From JBHEMT01 sp046262435 (GTDB taxonomy: Bacteria; Chloroflexota; Dormibacteria; Aeolococcales; Aeolococcaceae): DNA of 23,311 nucleotides. The translations under genes and the position numbers were made by a program. Shown here one piece after another: positions 1 through 6,391 of the stretch. The stretch covers positions 1 through 23,311 of the forward strand of contig JBHEMT010000039.1 of NCBI GenBank assembly GCA_046262435.1. Direction: 5' to 3'. A model generated the notes under the pieces. That model saw only the letters and a list, made by a program, of their open reading frames with translations. It did not search any database and had not been told where the DNA came from. How positions within the stretch are numbered: the first letter of the stretch is position 1; each line of letters starts with the position of its first letter.

Positions 1-822
1 GGGGAGCCCATCAATGGCTGGGAAGCCGTAGATGCCGTCGTTGCGCGATGAGCCGAAGTTGGAGAGGAAGACGGGCAGGCTGCCGGGGGTGAACCCCTCG
101 AGCTCGGGCACCTCGAACCAGTGCAGCACCTGGCGGTAGACGCCGAAGAGAGCGCCGAGGTCGGGGTCGTCGAGCAGGGTGGCCAGCCAGGGACCGGCGC
201 TGAGCACTACCTGGCCGGCGCTGTAGGTGTCGCGGTCGGTGGCCACCGTCACCCTGCCGCCCTCGGCGCTGACGCGGAGGACGCGCTCGCCGAGGCGAAG
301 CTCGGCGCCGTCCCGCTCGGCGAGTTGCAGCTGGGCGGCCACGGCGCGCTCCGGACGGACGAAGCCGCCGCCCGGCTCGTAGTAGCCGAGGGTGGGGCGG
401 AGGGGGCGCAACCGGGGGAAGCGTGCGGCGATGCTCGCCTGGTCGAGCACCTCGTGCTCGATGCCATAGCGTTGGGCCGCCTCGATGCTGCTCCGAGCGT
501 AGGAGATGGCCGTGGCTCCCTGTGCAGCGTCGCCGGCGGCGTCGTCCATCACCAGGGCCCCGGTGATGGTCAGCAGCTCCTCCCCCGTTTCGGCCTCGAG
601 CTCGCGCCAGAGTTCGTGGGACCGCAGAACGAGTGGCACATACTGAGGTCCTTCAGCAATTGCTAGCCTGGTGATTCGCGTATCTCCGTGGGTCGACCCC
701 TCCGGGTGGGGAGGGTGGAAGCGGTCGATGCCGATCGCAGGCACCCTCCGCCGTGCCAGCTGGCGCAGGGTGGCGCTGCCCATCGCGCCCAGGCCGACCA
801 CGATCACGTCCGCGGTGTCCAC
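1..822 (-). CDS. Sarcosine oxidase-like FAD-dependent oxidoreductase (3' end outside window)
   Basis: An FAD amine oxidase of the DAO superfamily, closest in pattern to monomeric sarcosine oxidase / N-methyl-tryptophan oxidase, which oxidise secondary amines and release H2O2. The 274 codons seen open with a Rossmann dinucleotide fold: G10-x-G12-x-x-G15 in VVGLGAMGS and an acidic residue (D33) at the end of the second strand. The segment S43-T-H-G-D-T-R49 matches the SxHG(D/E)TR motif typical of this family. The C-terminal part, where the covalent-flavin cysteine of MSOX lies, is outside the window, so covalent flavin cannot be judged. I chose the GTG at 822 because it puts the GxGxxG motif at the usual distance from the N-terminus and a TAGCCT box lies 7 nt upstream, fitting a leaderless start. 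It is divergent from ccr. The substrate is unknown. Confidence 0.85.
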   Translation of the reverse strand, partial: MDTADVIVVGLGAMGSATLRQLARRRVPAIGIDRFHPPHPEGSTHGDTRITRLAIAEGPQYVPLVLRSHELWRELEAETGEELLTITGALVMDDAAGDAAQGATAISYARSSIEAAQRYGIEHEVLDQASIAARFPRLRPLRPTLGYYEPGGGFVRPERAVAAQLQLAERDGAELRLGERVLRVSAEGGRVTVATDRDTYSAGQVVLSAGPWLATLLDDPDLGALFGVYRQVLHWFEVPELEGFTPGSLPVFLSNFGSSRNDGIYGFPAIDGLP

Positions 823-829
823 GGGCGCA

Positions 830-835
830 AGGCTA
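830..835 (-). promoter_or_regulatory. -10 box (TAGCCT) of the oxidoreductase, leaderless
   Basis: TAGCCT on the minus strand ends 7 nt before the GTG at 822, so transcription would begin at or next to the start codon. No convincing -35 box or Shine-Dalgarno sequence is visible. Confidence 0.5.
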
Positions 836-921
836 CCGCTGCGAACCGGGTAGGCTGCGGGGATGTCCGATGACGCAGCACCGGCGACGGCTGGGCTCGC
901 TCGAGGCACCCGCCGCTACCA

Positions 922-954
922 TTGACACCCTCGTCATGACGCACCCATGACGCA
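922..954 (+). promoter_or_regulatory. Possible promoter/operator region of ccr: TTGACA, palindrome and 11-bp-spaced repeats
   Basis: TTGACA (922-927) is a perfect -35 hexamer, but no good -10 follows at 16-18 nt. Directly downstream is the perfect 10-bp palindrome CGTCATGACG (932-941). The 9-mer CATGACGCA occurs exactly twice, at 935-943 and 946-954, 11 bp apart or about one helical turn. This looks like a regulator site at an activator-dependent promoter. The regulator is unknown. Confidence 0.4.
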
Positions 955-999
955 GCGCACACATCCGTGATGCGCCCGACTTCCGTCCAGGAGGGCCCC

Positions 1000-2235
1000 A
1001 TGGCGGTCTCCAATTCCCCCCAGCTGGGCGCGATGCCCGCGCTCGGCGAGGTGCCCCCGCGGATGCTGGCCCAGCTGATTCGGCCGGAGCGCTACGGGCC
1101 GCCGGAGTCGGCCTTCGTCGAGGAGGAGGTCCCCACCCCCCTGCCCGGTCCCGGCGAGGCGCTGGTCTACGTGATGGCCGCAGGGGTGAACTACAACAAT
1201 GTGTGGGCCGCCCTGGGCACGCCTGTGGACGTGATCGCCTCGCGGATGAAGGCCGGCGCCGAGGAGCCGTTCCACATTGGCGGCAGCGACGCCTCGGGCA
1301 TCGTCTGGGCGGTCGGCGAGGGCGTGGACAGCCTGGCCGTTGGCGACGAGGTGGTGATCCACTGCGGGGTCTGGGACGCCACCGACCCGTGGATCGTCGA
1401 AGGAGGCGACCCGATCGTCGCTCCCAGTGCCCGGATCTGGGGTTACGAGACCAACTGGGGCTCCTTCGCACAGTTCACCCGGGTGCAGGCGCATCAATGC
1501 CTGCCCAAGCCCAAACGACTGGGCTGGGCCGAGGCCGCGGCCTACCTGCTGGTCGGCGCCACCGCGTACCGGATGCTCTGCGGCTGGGAGCCGCATACCC
1601 TCAACCAGGGTGACGCGGTGCTGATCTGGGGTGGCAGCGGCGGCCTCGGTTGCCAGGCGATCCAGATCGTCCGAGCCAAGGGGGCGACGGCGGTGGCCGT
1701 GGCCAGCGGCAAGGAGCGCGGCGAGTACTGCGTGGCGCTCGGCGCCAAGGGATACATCGACCGCCGCGACTTCGACCACTGGGGGGTGATTCCCGACTGG
1801 CGCGACGAGCCGGCCTACGCCCTCTGGGCAGCCGGGGCGCGCAAGTTCGGCAAGGCGCTCTGGGAGGTCCTTGGCGAGCGTCGCTCGCCGCGGATCGTCT
1901 TCGAGCACCCCGGCGAGAGCACCATCCCCACCTCGATGTACGTCTGCGACAACGGCGGCATGGTGGTGATCTGCGCGGGGACCACCGGCTACCACGCGGC
2001 CGTTGACCTGCGCTACCTCTGGATGCGGCAGAAGCGGCTGCAGGGATCGCACTTCGCCAATGACGACCAGGCCGCGTCGCTCAACGCCATGGTCGATGCC
2101 GGCCAGGTCGACCCCTGCCTGTCGCGCACCTTCGCCTGGGACGAGGTTGGCACCGCGCACCAGCTGATGTATGACAACCAACATCCGATGGGCAACATGG
2201 CAATCCTGGTGGGCGCGACCGGCCTGGAGGGCTGA
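1000..2235 (+). CDS. ccr: Crotonyl-CoA carboxylase/reductase
   Basis: An MDR-superfamily enoyl-CoA carboxylase/reductase that uses NADPH and CO2 to turn crotonyl-CoA into (2S)-ethylmalonyl-CoA, the key step of the ethylmalonyl-CoA pathway and a source of branched extender units. The 411-aa product has the Ccr hallmarks: VNYNNVW (residues 63-69), IWGYETNWGSF with Y149-E150, a nucleotide loop IWGGSGGLG near 209-217, and GSHFAND with H351. The Asn, Glu and His correspond, from memory of the family, to the CO2-binding residues; the aromatic before Glu is Tyr, as in alphaproteobacterial Ccr. The ATG at 1000 is preceded by AGGAGGG (989-995). An in-frame GTG at 967 and ATG at 970 lack such a site. 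The mutase follows after 3 nt, so the two are co-transcribed. Function is near certain; whether the full pathway exists cannot be seen here. Confidence 0.95.
   Translation: MAVSNSPQLGAMPALGEVPPRMLAQLIRPERYGPPESAFVEEEVPTPLPGPGEALVYVMAAGVNYNNVWAALGTPVDVIASRMKAGAEEPFHIGGSDASGIVWAVGEGVDSLAVGDEVVIHCGVWDATDPWIVEGGDPIVAPSARIWGYETNWGSFAQFTRVQAHQCLPKPKRLGWAEAAAYLLVGATAYRMLCGWEPHTLNQGDAVLIWGGSGGLGCQAIQIVRAKGATAVAVASGKERGEYCVALGAKGYIDRRDFDHWGVIPDWRDEPAYALWAAGARKFGKALWEVLGERRSPRIVFEHPGESTIPTSMYVCDNGGMVVICAGTTGYHAAVDLRYLWMRQKRLQGSHFANDDQAASLNAMVDAGQVDPCLSRTFAWDEVGTAHQLMYDNQHPMGNMAILVGATGLEG
2226..2231 (+). promoter_or_regulatory. Shine-Dalgarno GGAGGG of the mutase, inside the end of ccr
   Basis: GGAGGG lies 7 nt before the GTG at 2239 and overlaps the last ccr codons. 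It decides the mutase start and implies coupled translation. Confidence 0.7.
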
Positions 2236-2238
2236 GCG

Positions 2239-3924
2239 GTGATCGGCGAGCAGCCGCCGCGGACGACCGAGCGCTACGCCGACGCCCTGCAGCGCTGGCA
2301 GGACACCGTGCTCCGCCGCGGCCTGGAGCGGGGAGAGCGGCTGGACGAGTTCGTCACCGGCAGCGGCATCCCGGTGCGGGCGCTGTACACCCCGCTCGAC
2401 CTTGAGGGCCACGACCCGCTCGCGGATGAGGGCCTCCCCGGTGAGGCGCCATACACTCGGGGCATCCAGGCCACCGGCTACCGCGGCCGGCTGTGGTCGA
2501 TCCGCCAGTACGCCGGCTACGGCACCGCCGCCGACGCCAACGCACGCTTCAAGTTCCTGCTGGGCAGCGGTCAGAAGGGGCTCAGCGTGGCCTTCGACCT
2601 GCCCACCCAGATGGGCCTGGACAGCGACGACCCCCGCAGTGCCGGGGAGGTCGGCCAGGTCGGCGTCGCCATCGACTCGGTCGCCGATATGGAGCGCCTC
2701 TTCGACGGCATCCCCCTCGACGCGGTGAGCACGTCGATGACCATCAACGCCCCCGCCGCGGTGCTGGTGGCGATGTACGTGGTCGCCGCCGAGCGGCAGG
2801 GAGTGAGTGCCGCGCAGGTGATGGGCACCGCGCAGAACGACGTGCTCAAGGAGTACGTCGCCCGGGGAACCTACATCTACCCGCCGCGGCAGTCACTGCG
2901 CGTGGCCGCGGACCTGATCGCCTGGTGCACGCGCGAGGCGCCACGCTTCAACCCGATCTCGTTGAGCGGGTACCACATTCGCGAGGCTGGATCCACGGCT
3001 CCGCAGGAGATGGCCTTCGCCATCGCCAACGCCTGCGCCTACATCGACGCGGCGCTGCAGCGCGGCCTGCGGGTCGACGACTTCGCCGCACGGCTGTCGT
3101 GGATCTTCAACACCCACACCGACTTCTTCGAGGAGATCGCCAAGTACCGCGCCCTGCGCCGCATGTGGGCGCGGTTGATGAGCGCGCGCTACGGTGCCCG
3201 CAACCCGCTCTCGCTGACCCTGCGCACCCACACCCAGACCGGTGGTTCGACTCTGACCGCGCAGCAGCCCGAGAACAACATCGTGCGCGCCGCCATCCAG
3301 GCTCTCGCAGCGGTGCTCGGCGGGGTGCAGTCGCTGGCGCTGTCGTGCTACGACGAGGCGCTGTCCATCCCCACCGAGCAGGCGCAGCGAATCGCGGTGC
3401 GCACCCAGCAGATCGTGGGCGAGGAGATCGGCGTGACCAGCACCGTCGACCCGCTCGGTGGTTCGTACTTCGTCGAGGCGCTGACCGACGAGCTGGAGCG
3501 CCGCGCCACCGAGCTGCTCGCCGAGGTGGAGCGCCACGGGGGGGCGGTGGCCACCATCGAGTCGGGGTGGATGGCCGAGCAGATTCAGGACGAGGCCTAC
3601 CGGGTGGAGCGGGCCACCGTGAGCGGCGAGAAGGTGGTCGTGGGGGTGAACGTGCACACCGACGGCGAGGCACCACCGCCGGTGATCTTCCGTCCCGACC
3701 AGCGGGTGATGACCGAACAGCTCGAGCGGCTGCGCGGCCATCGCACAAGCCGGGCCGCCGCCCCGGTGCCCGGCGCGCTGGCGGCGCTGCACGCGGCGGC
3801 ATCGGGCGACGCCGACCTGATGGCGCCGATCCTTGACGCGGTACGCGCGGACTGCACCCTCGGCGAGATCTGCGGCACCCTGAGAGACGTGTTCGGCGAG
3901 TACCACCCCCCCGCAACGATCTGA
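2239..3924 (+). CDS. B12-dependent acyl-CoA mutase, catalytic large chain (methylmalonyl-/ethylmalonyl-CoA mutase family)
   Basis: A TIM-barrel mutase that interconverts branched and linear CoA thioesters by a radical mechanism with adenosylcobalamin. The 561-aa chain covers the linker and barrel but ends without a B12-binding domain (no DxHxxG). It therefore resembles the split enzymes whose 130-150 aa cobalamin subunit is a separate polypeptide; none is in this window. Y91 (QYAGYGT), R209 (VARGTY) and H246 (GYHIRE) sit exactly two positions after Y89, R207 and H244 of Propionibacterium methylmalonyl-CoA mutase. Isobutyryl-CoA mutase has Phe and Gln at the first two, so a carboxylated substrate is likely. 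Being 3 nt behind ccr, ethylmalonyl-CoA is the contextual substrate, while the residues equally suit methylmalonyl-CoA. The start is the GTG at 2239 with an SD at 2226. Confidence 0.92.
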   Translation: MIGEQPPRTTERYADALQRWQDTVLRRGLERGERLDEFVTGSGIPVRALYTPLDLEGHDPLADEGLPGEAPYTRGIQATGYRGRLWSIRQYAGYGTAADANARFKFLLGSGQKGLSVAFDLPTQMGLDSDDPRSAGEVGQVGVAIDSVADMERLFDGIPLDAVSTSMTINAPAAVLVAMYVVAAERQGVSAAQVMGTAQNDVLKEYVARGTYIYPPRQSLRVAADLIAWCTREAPRFNPISLSGYHIREAGSTAPQEMAFAIANACAYIDAALQRGLRVDDFAARLSWIFNTHTDFFEEIAKYRALRRMWARLMSARYGARNPLSLTLRTHTQTGGSTLTAQQPENNIVRAAIQALAAVLGGVQSLALSCYDEALSIPTEQAQRIAVRTQQIVGEEIGVTSTVDPLGGSYFVEALTDELERRATELLAEVERHGGAVATIESGWMAEQIQDEAYRVERATVSGEKVVVGVNVHTDGEAPPPVIFRPDQRVMTEQLERLRGHRTSRAAAPVPGALAALHAAASGDADLMAPILDAVRADCTLGEICGTLRDVFGEYHPPATI

Positions 3925-4019
3925 GCCGCGCGCTCCGTGTTCGCGGCCGGCTGCGCGCCGCTGCCTCACCCTGGTACCGGCTGCCCGGCCGGGTCCGGCT
4001 GCTCATCGTATTCGCCGCG

Positions 4020-4427
4020 GTGTTCAGCGCCGCCTTCGCGGCCACCATCCTGCCCTTCGTCACCTCGGGCGGCCCGGTCACAGCCGAGGTTGCCGGGGCC
4101 AGCATCGGCGACGGCCGCGCCAACCAGGAGCTGAGCTTCCACGCGTCGATCGACAACACCAGCGGCTCGACGATTCGCCGGGTCTGCCTGCTGGTGCGCA
4201 GCAGCCTGCCGGTGGACCACGCCCGGGTGCGGTTCCAGGGCACCGACACGGTGCCCGTGGATGGCCGCGGCTTCGCCTGCGGCGGGTCGCTCAGCGCTCA
4301 GGAAACGGTCTCGGTGCAGGTCCTCTTCACCCCCTCGCAGCGGGGCAGCTACGCCTTCACCCTCGCGCCCGCCGCCGAGGGCCGGCTGATCGGCCCGCTG
4401 GTCCACCGCACCACCACCATCGCCTGA
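4020..4427 (+). CDS. Hypothetical membrane-anchored extracytoplasmic protein (true start probably upstream)
   Basis: I do not recognise a family. From the first canonical start (GTG 4020) it has 135 aa: a hydrophobic stretch (residues 1-14) followed by a beta-rich extracytoplasmic part with two cysteines (VCLLV and FACGG) that could form a disulfide. Its composition recalls Ig-like or fibronectin-like secreted domains. The frame stays open upstream and adds WYRLPGRVRLLIVFAA, a basic patch plus the first half of the membrane helix, so translation probably begins earlier. The only candidate upstream is a CTG at 3921 overlapping the mutase stop as CTGA. No Shine-Dalgarno supports either start. 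It lies on the same strand right behind the mutase and is likely co-transcribed, but nothing ties it to CoA metabolism. Confidence 0.6.
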   Translation: MFSAAFAATILPFVTSGGPVTAEVAGASIGDGRANQELSFHASIDNTSGSTIRRVCLLVRSSLPVDHARVRFQGTDTVPVDGRGFACGGSLSAQETVSVQVLFTPSQRGSYAFTLAPAAEGRLIGPLVHRTTTIA

Positions 4428-4450
4428 GCGGGACGCGCGTCGAGCGGAAC

Positions 4451-4470
4451 GCCGCATGGCGCGGTGCGGC
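4451..4470. terminator. Hairpin between convergent genes
   Basis: GCCGCA (4451-4456) and TGCGGC (4465-4470) form a perfect 6-bp stem with an 8-nt loop. It lies in the 53-bp gap between two convergent genes, where a bidirectional terminator is expected. There is no T-run, so intrinsic termination is uncertain. Confidence 0.35.
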
Positions 4471-4480
4471 TCCGGCGGCC

Positions 4481-4954
4481 TCAGCCGCTCGGCGCGGGCG
4501 CTCCCCCGGCCACCGGTGAGCCGGCGGTGATCGCCAGCCGGTTCCAGGCATTGATGTGCGCGATCACGAAGACAAGGCGCACCAGCTCGGCCTCGTCGAA
4601 GTGCAGCCGCGCGGCGGCAACCTGGCCGTCGTCGACGCCGCGACCGGCCACCAGGGTGACCGCCTCGGTCAGCTCGAGGGCGGCGCGCTCTCGCGGCGAG
4701 AACTCCCCCGCCTCCCGCCAGCCGGCAAGTGATCGGACGCGCTCGTCGGTCTCCCCCAGGTCGGCGGCCCGGCGGAGGTGCAGGTCGAGGCAGGAGTCGC
4801 AGCCGTTGAGCTGCGATGCCCGGATGCGCACCAGCTCGACCAGGCGCGGCTCGAGACCGGCGGCGTCCACCGCGGCACCGAGCTCGGTGAGCGCGGCGAA
4901 CCCATGCGGAAATGCGGAGCGCAGATGGAGCCGCGCCCGCTGCCGATCGCCCAT
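4481..4954 (-). CDS. AhpD-family alkylhydroperoxidase / carboxymuconolactone decarboxylase-like protein
   Basis: A 157-aa single-domain member of the CMD/AhpD superfamily. These small all-alpha proteins use a CxxC pair for thiol-dependent peroxide reduction. The signature RASQLNGCDSCLDLH gives C52-x-x-C55-x-x-x-H59, with the usual E-L-V-x-I-R lead-in and a C-terminal helix ending in IAHINAWNRLA, all typical of YciW/AhpD-like proteins. The redox cysteines and histidine are intact, so it is probably active in peroxide or organic hydroperoxide defence; the physiological reductant is unknown. A longer reading from 4987 is possible, but the ATG at 4954 fits the family N-terminus and has TACGCT 6 nt in front, arguing for a leaderless message. 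It stands alone as a transcription unit, downstream of and co-oriented with the exporter gene. Confidence 0.88.
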   Translation of the reverse strand: MGDRQRARLHLRSAFPHGFAALTELGAAVDAAGLEPRLVELVRIRASQLNGCDSCLDLHLRRAADLGETDERVRSLAGWREAGEFSPRERAALELTEAVTLVAGRGVDDGQVAAARLHFDEAELVRLVFVIAHINAWNRLAITAGSPVAGGAPAPSG

Positions 4955-4960
4955 TCCGGC

Positions 4961-4966
4961 AGCGTA
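4961..4966 (-). promoter_or_regulatory. -10 box (TACGCT), leaderless AhpD-family gene
   Basis: TACGCT on the minus strand ends exactly 6 nt before the ATG at 4954. There is no Shine-Dalgarno sequence. Confidence 0.5.
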
Positions 4967-5009
4967 CCCGGCGCGCGGCAAGCTCACGCGGCGGGCATCG
5001 GGCTGGGCC

Positions 5010-5948
5010 TCACCCGGGGGGACCGGCAGCCTCCGCGGACGACCCCGCGGCCGCCCACCGGCGGCGGCCCGAGCTCAGCGTGGCCCCAGCACAGGCGACG
5101 ATCACCAGCGCGATCGCCGCGCAGGCGCGCAGCAGGAGCGGCTCGCCGAGCACGACCAGGCCGGCCAGCGCCGCGACCGCCGGCTCCAGGCTCATCAGCA
5201 CCCCGAAGACCCGCGCCGGCATTCTGCGGAGTGCCTGCAGTTCCAGCGAGTAGGGGATCACCGAGGAGAGGAGGGCCACTCCCGCGCCGGCCAGCAGCAG
5301 GTGGGGGTCGAGCAGGGCACGGCCGCCGCCGACCAGCCCGAAGGGGAGGACCACCAGGCTGCCGGCGGTCATCGCCAGGGCAAGCCCGCCCCCACCGGCA
5401 GACGCCGCACCCACCCGCGCCGCGAGCAGGATGTAGCCGGCCCAGGCAGCCCCGGCGAGGAGGGCCAGGCCGGTCCCGGTCGGGTTCAGGCCCGAGCCGG
5501 GCCGGGCGAGGAGCAGGATGCCACCAGCGGCGAGCACCACCCAGAGGATGTCGAGACGGCGCCGCGACCCCGCCACCGCCACCCCCAACGGACCGACGAA
5601 CTCGATGGTCACCGCCGCTCCCAGGGGGATGTGGGCGATCGCCTCGTAGAAGCACAGGTTCATCACCGCCAGGGTGGCCCCGAACGCGACCACCAGCCCC
5701 AGGCGGGCGCGGGTCAGCCCGTGCCGCGAGGGGCGCCACACCGCCAGCAGCACCACCGCCGCGATCGCCAACCGGAGCAGGGTCACGCCGGCCGGGCTCA
5801 GCTGGACGAACAGGCTCTTGGCGACTGCCGCGCCCAGCTGGACGCTGAGGATGCTGCCCAGCACCATCGCCTCAGGCGGTGCGCCGGCGAGGGCGCGGCG
5901 GCCGCCGGCCGCTCGGCCGAGGGCAGGCGAGGTTGGCGCGTGGCTCAC
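5010..5948 (-). CDS. EamA/DMT-family transporter, RhtA-like exporter
   Basis: A 312-aa integral membrane protein of the drug/metabolite transporter superfamily with ten predicted hydrophobic helices as two EamA repeats. The segment NLCFYEAIAHIPLGAAVTIE, followed by FVGPL, closely matches the first repeat of RhtA-type threonine/homoserine exporters. The second repeat contains VIPYSLELQALRRMPARVFG and LMSLEPAVAALAGLVVLGE, also typical of RhtA. The likely role is export of amino acids or related metabolites; the substrate is a guess from family. The N-terminal 25 residues are Ala/Gly/Arg-rich and cytoplasmic. The start is a GTG with TACCGT 6 nt upstream. It is divergent from the DUF962 gene, with only 41 bp between the two start codons. 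Confidence 0.88.
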   Translation of the reverse strand: MSHAPTSPALGRAAGGRRALAGAPPEAMVLGSILSVQLGAAVAKSLFVQLSPAGVTLLRLAIAAVVLLAVWRPSRHGLTRARLGLVVAFGATLAVMNLCFYEAIAHIPLGAAVTIEFVGPLGVAVAGSRRRLDILWVVLAAGGILLLARPGSGLNPTGTGLALLAGAAWAGYILLAARVGAASAGGGGLALAMTAGSLVVLPFGLVGGGRALLDPHLLLAGAGVALLSSVIPYSLELQALRRMPARVFGVLMSLEPAVAALAGLVVLGEPLLLRACAAIALVIVACAGATLSSGRRRWAAAGSSAEAAGPPG

Positions 5949-5954
5949 CCGATG

Positions 5955-5960
5955 ACGGTA
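5955..5960 (-). promoter_or_regulatory. -10 box (TACCGT) of the exporter, leaderless
   Basis: TACCGT on the minus strand ends 6 nt before the GTG at 5948. It lies back to back with the plus-strand box at 5975. Confidence 0.45.
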
Positions 5961-5974
5961 GCGGGACTCCCCGG

Positions 5975-5980
5975 TACGAT
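5975..5980 (+). promoter_or_regulatory. -10 box (TACGAT) of the DUF962 gene
   Basis: TACGAT on the plus strand ends 9 nt before the ATG at 5990, giving a leader of about 0-3 nt. The two divergent -10 boxes are 14 bp apart, so polymerase binding at one should interfere with the other. Confidence 0.45.
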
Positions 5981-5989
5981 GCCGGGACC

Positions 5990-6361
5990 ATGCGACGCTT
6001 CACGGGTTACAACGACTTCTTCCCCCACTACGTGGCCCAGCACAGCCGCCGAGCCACTCGCTGGGTCCACTTCGCCGGGACCCACTCTGGGGCGGTGCTC
6101 GCCATCGCCGGCGCCCGCGGCCGGCGCCCTGGGCTGCTTGCGGCCGCGCCGGTCACCGCCTACGGGGCGGCCTGGCTCAGCCATGCCCTGATCGAGCGCA
6201 ATCGCCCGGCCACCTTCGGCCACCCGCTCTGGTCGCTGCGCGGCGACCTGCAGATGCTGGTGATGATGTGGCGCGGTCGTGACGCCGAGCTGGCCGCGAT
6301 GGCCGCGCGCCACGTCAGCGCCGACCAGGTCGAGGGCCGGGGGGTGCAGCGGGCGGCCTGA
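5990..6361 (+). CDS. DUF962 / Mpo1-like membrane protein
   Basis: A 123-aa protein of the DUF962 (Mpo1/YGL010W-like) family. Yeast Mpo1 is an Fe(II)-dependent dioxygenase in alpha-oxidation of 2-hydroxy fatty acids; the role of bacterial members is not established. Family marks are the N-terminal YNDFFPHYVAQHSRRATRWVHF block with H13, H18, H27 and H32, a short hydrophobic middle (VLAIAGAR to VTAYGAAWL), and the second block HALIERNRPATFGHPLWSL with D-L-Q-M following. The conserved histidines are candidate metal ligands. The protein should be membrane-associated. The ATG at 5990 starts exactly at the conserved domain and has a -10 box close upstream; an upstream open stretch in the same frame overlaps the divergent exporter and is not used. 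It converges on the S51-fusion gene with a 30-bp gap. Confidence 0.85.
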   Translation: MRRFTGYNDFFPHYVAQHSRRATRWVHFAGTHSGAVLAIAGARGRRPGLLAAAPVTAYGAAWLSHALIERNRPATFGHPLWSLRGDLQMLVMMWRGRDAELAAMAARHVSADQVEGRGVQRAA

Positions 6362-6391
6362 GCGCAGCGCCACCCGGCGAGCGAGGCCGGT

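Noticed and set aside
934..2412. A 492-codon open frame on the minus strand opposite ccr
   Set aside because: It is a GC-driven shadow of ccr, with His/Arg/Gly/Ala-rich composition, no recognisable domain and no start signals.
2493..3836. A 447-codon plus-strand frame inside the mutase gene
   Set aside because: It is an out-of-frame reading of the mutase, dominated by Arg/Gly/Pro, without domains.
4464..6191. A 575-codon open frame on the plus strand over the AhpD and exporter genes
   Set aside because: The product is an Arg/Gln/Pro/Ser-rich shadow. Both genes on the opposite strand have clear family motifs and promoters.
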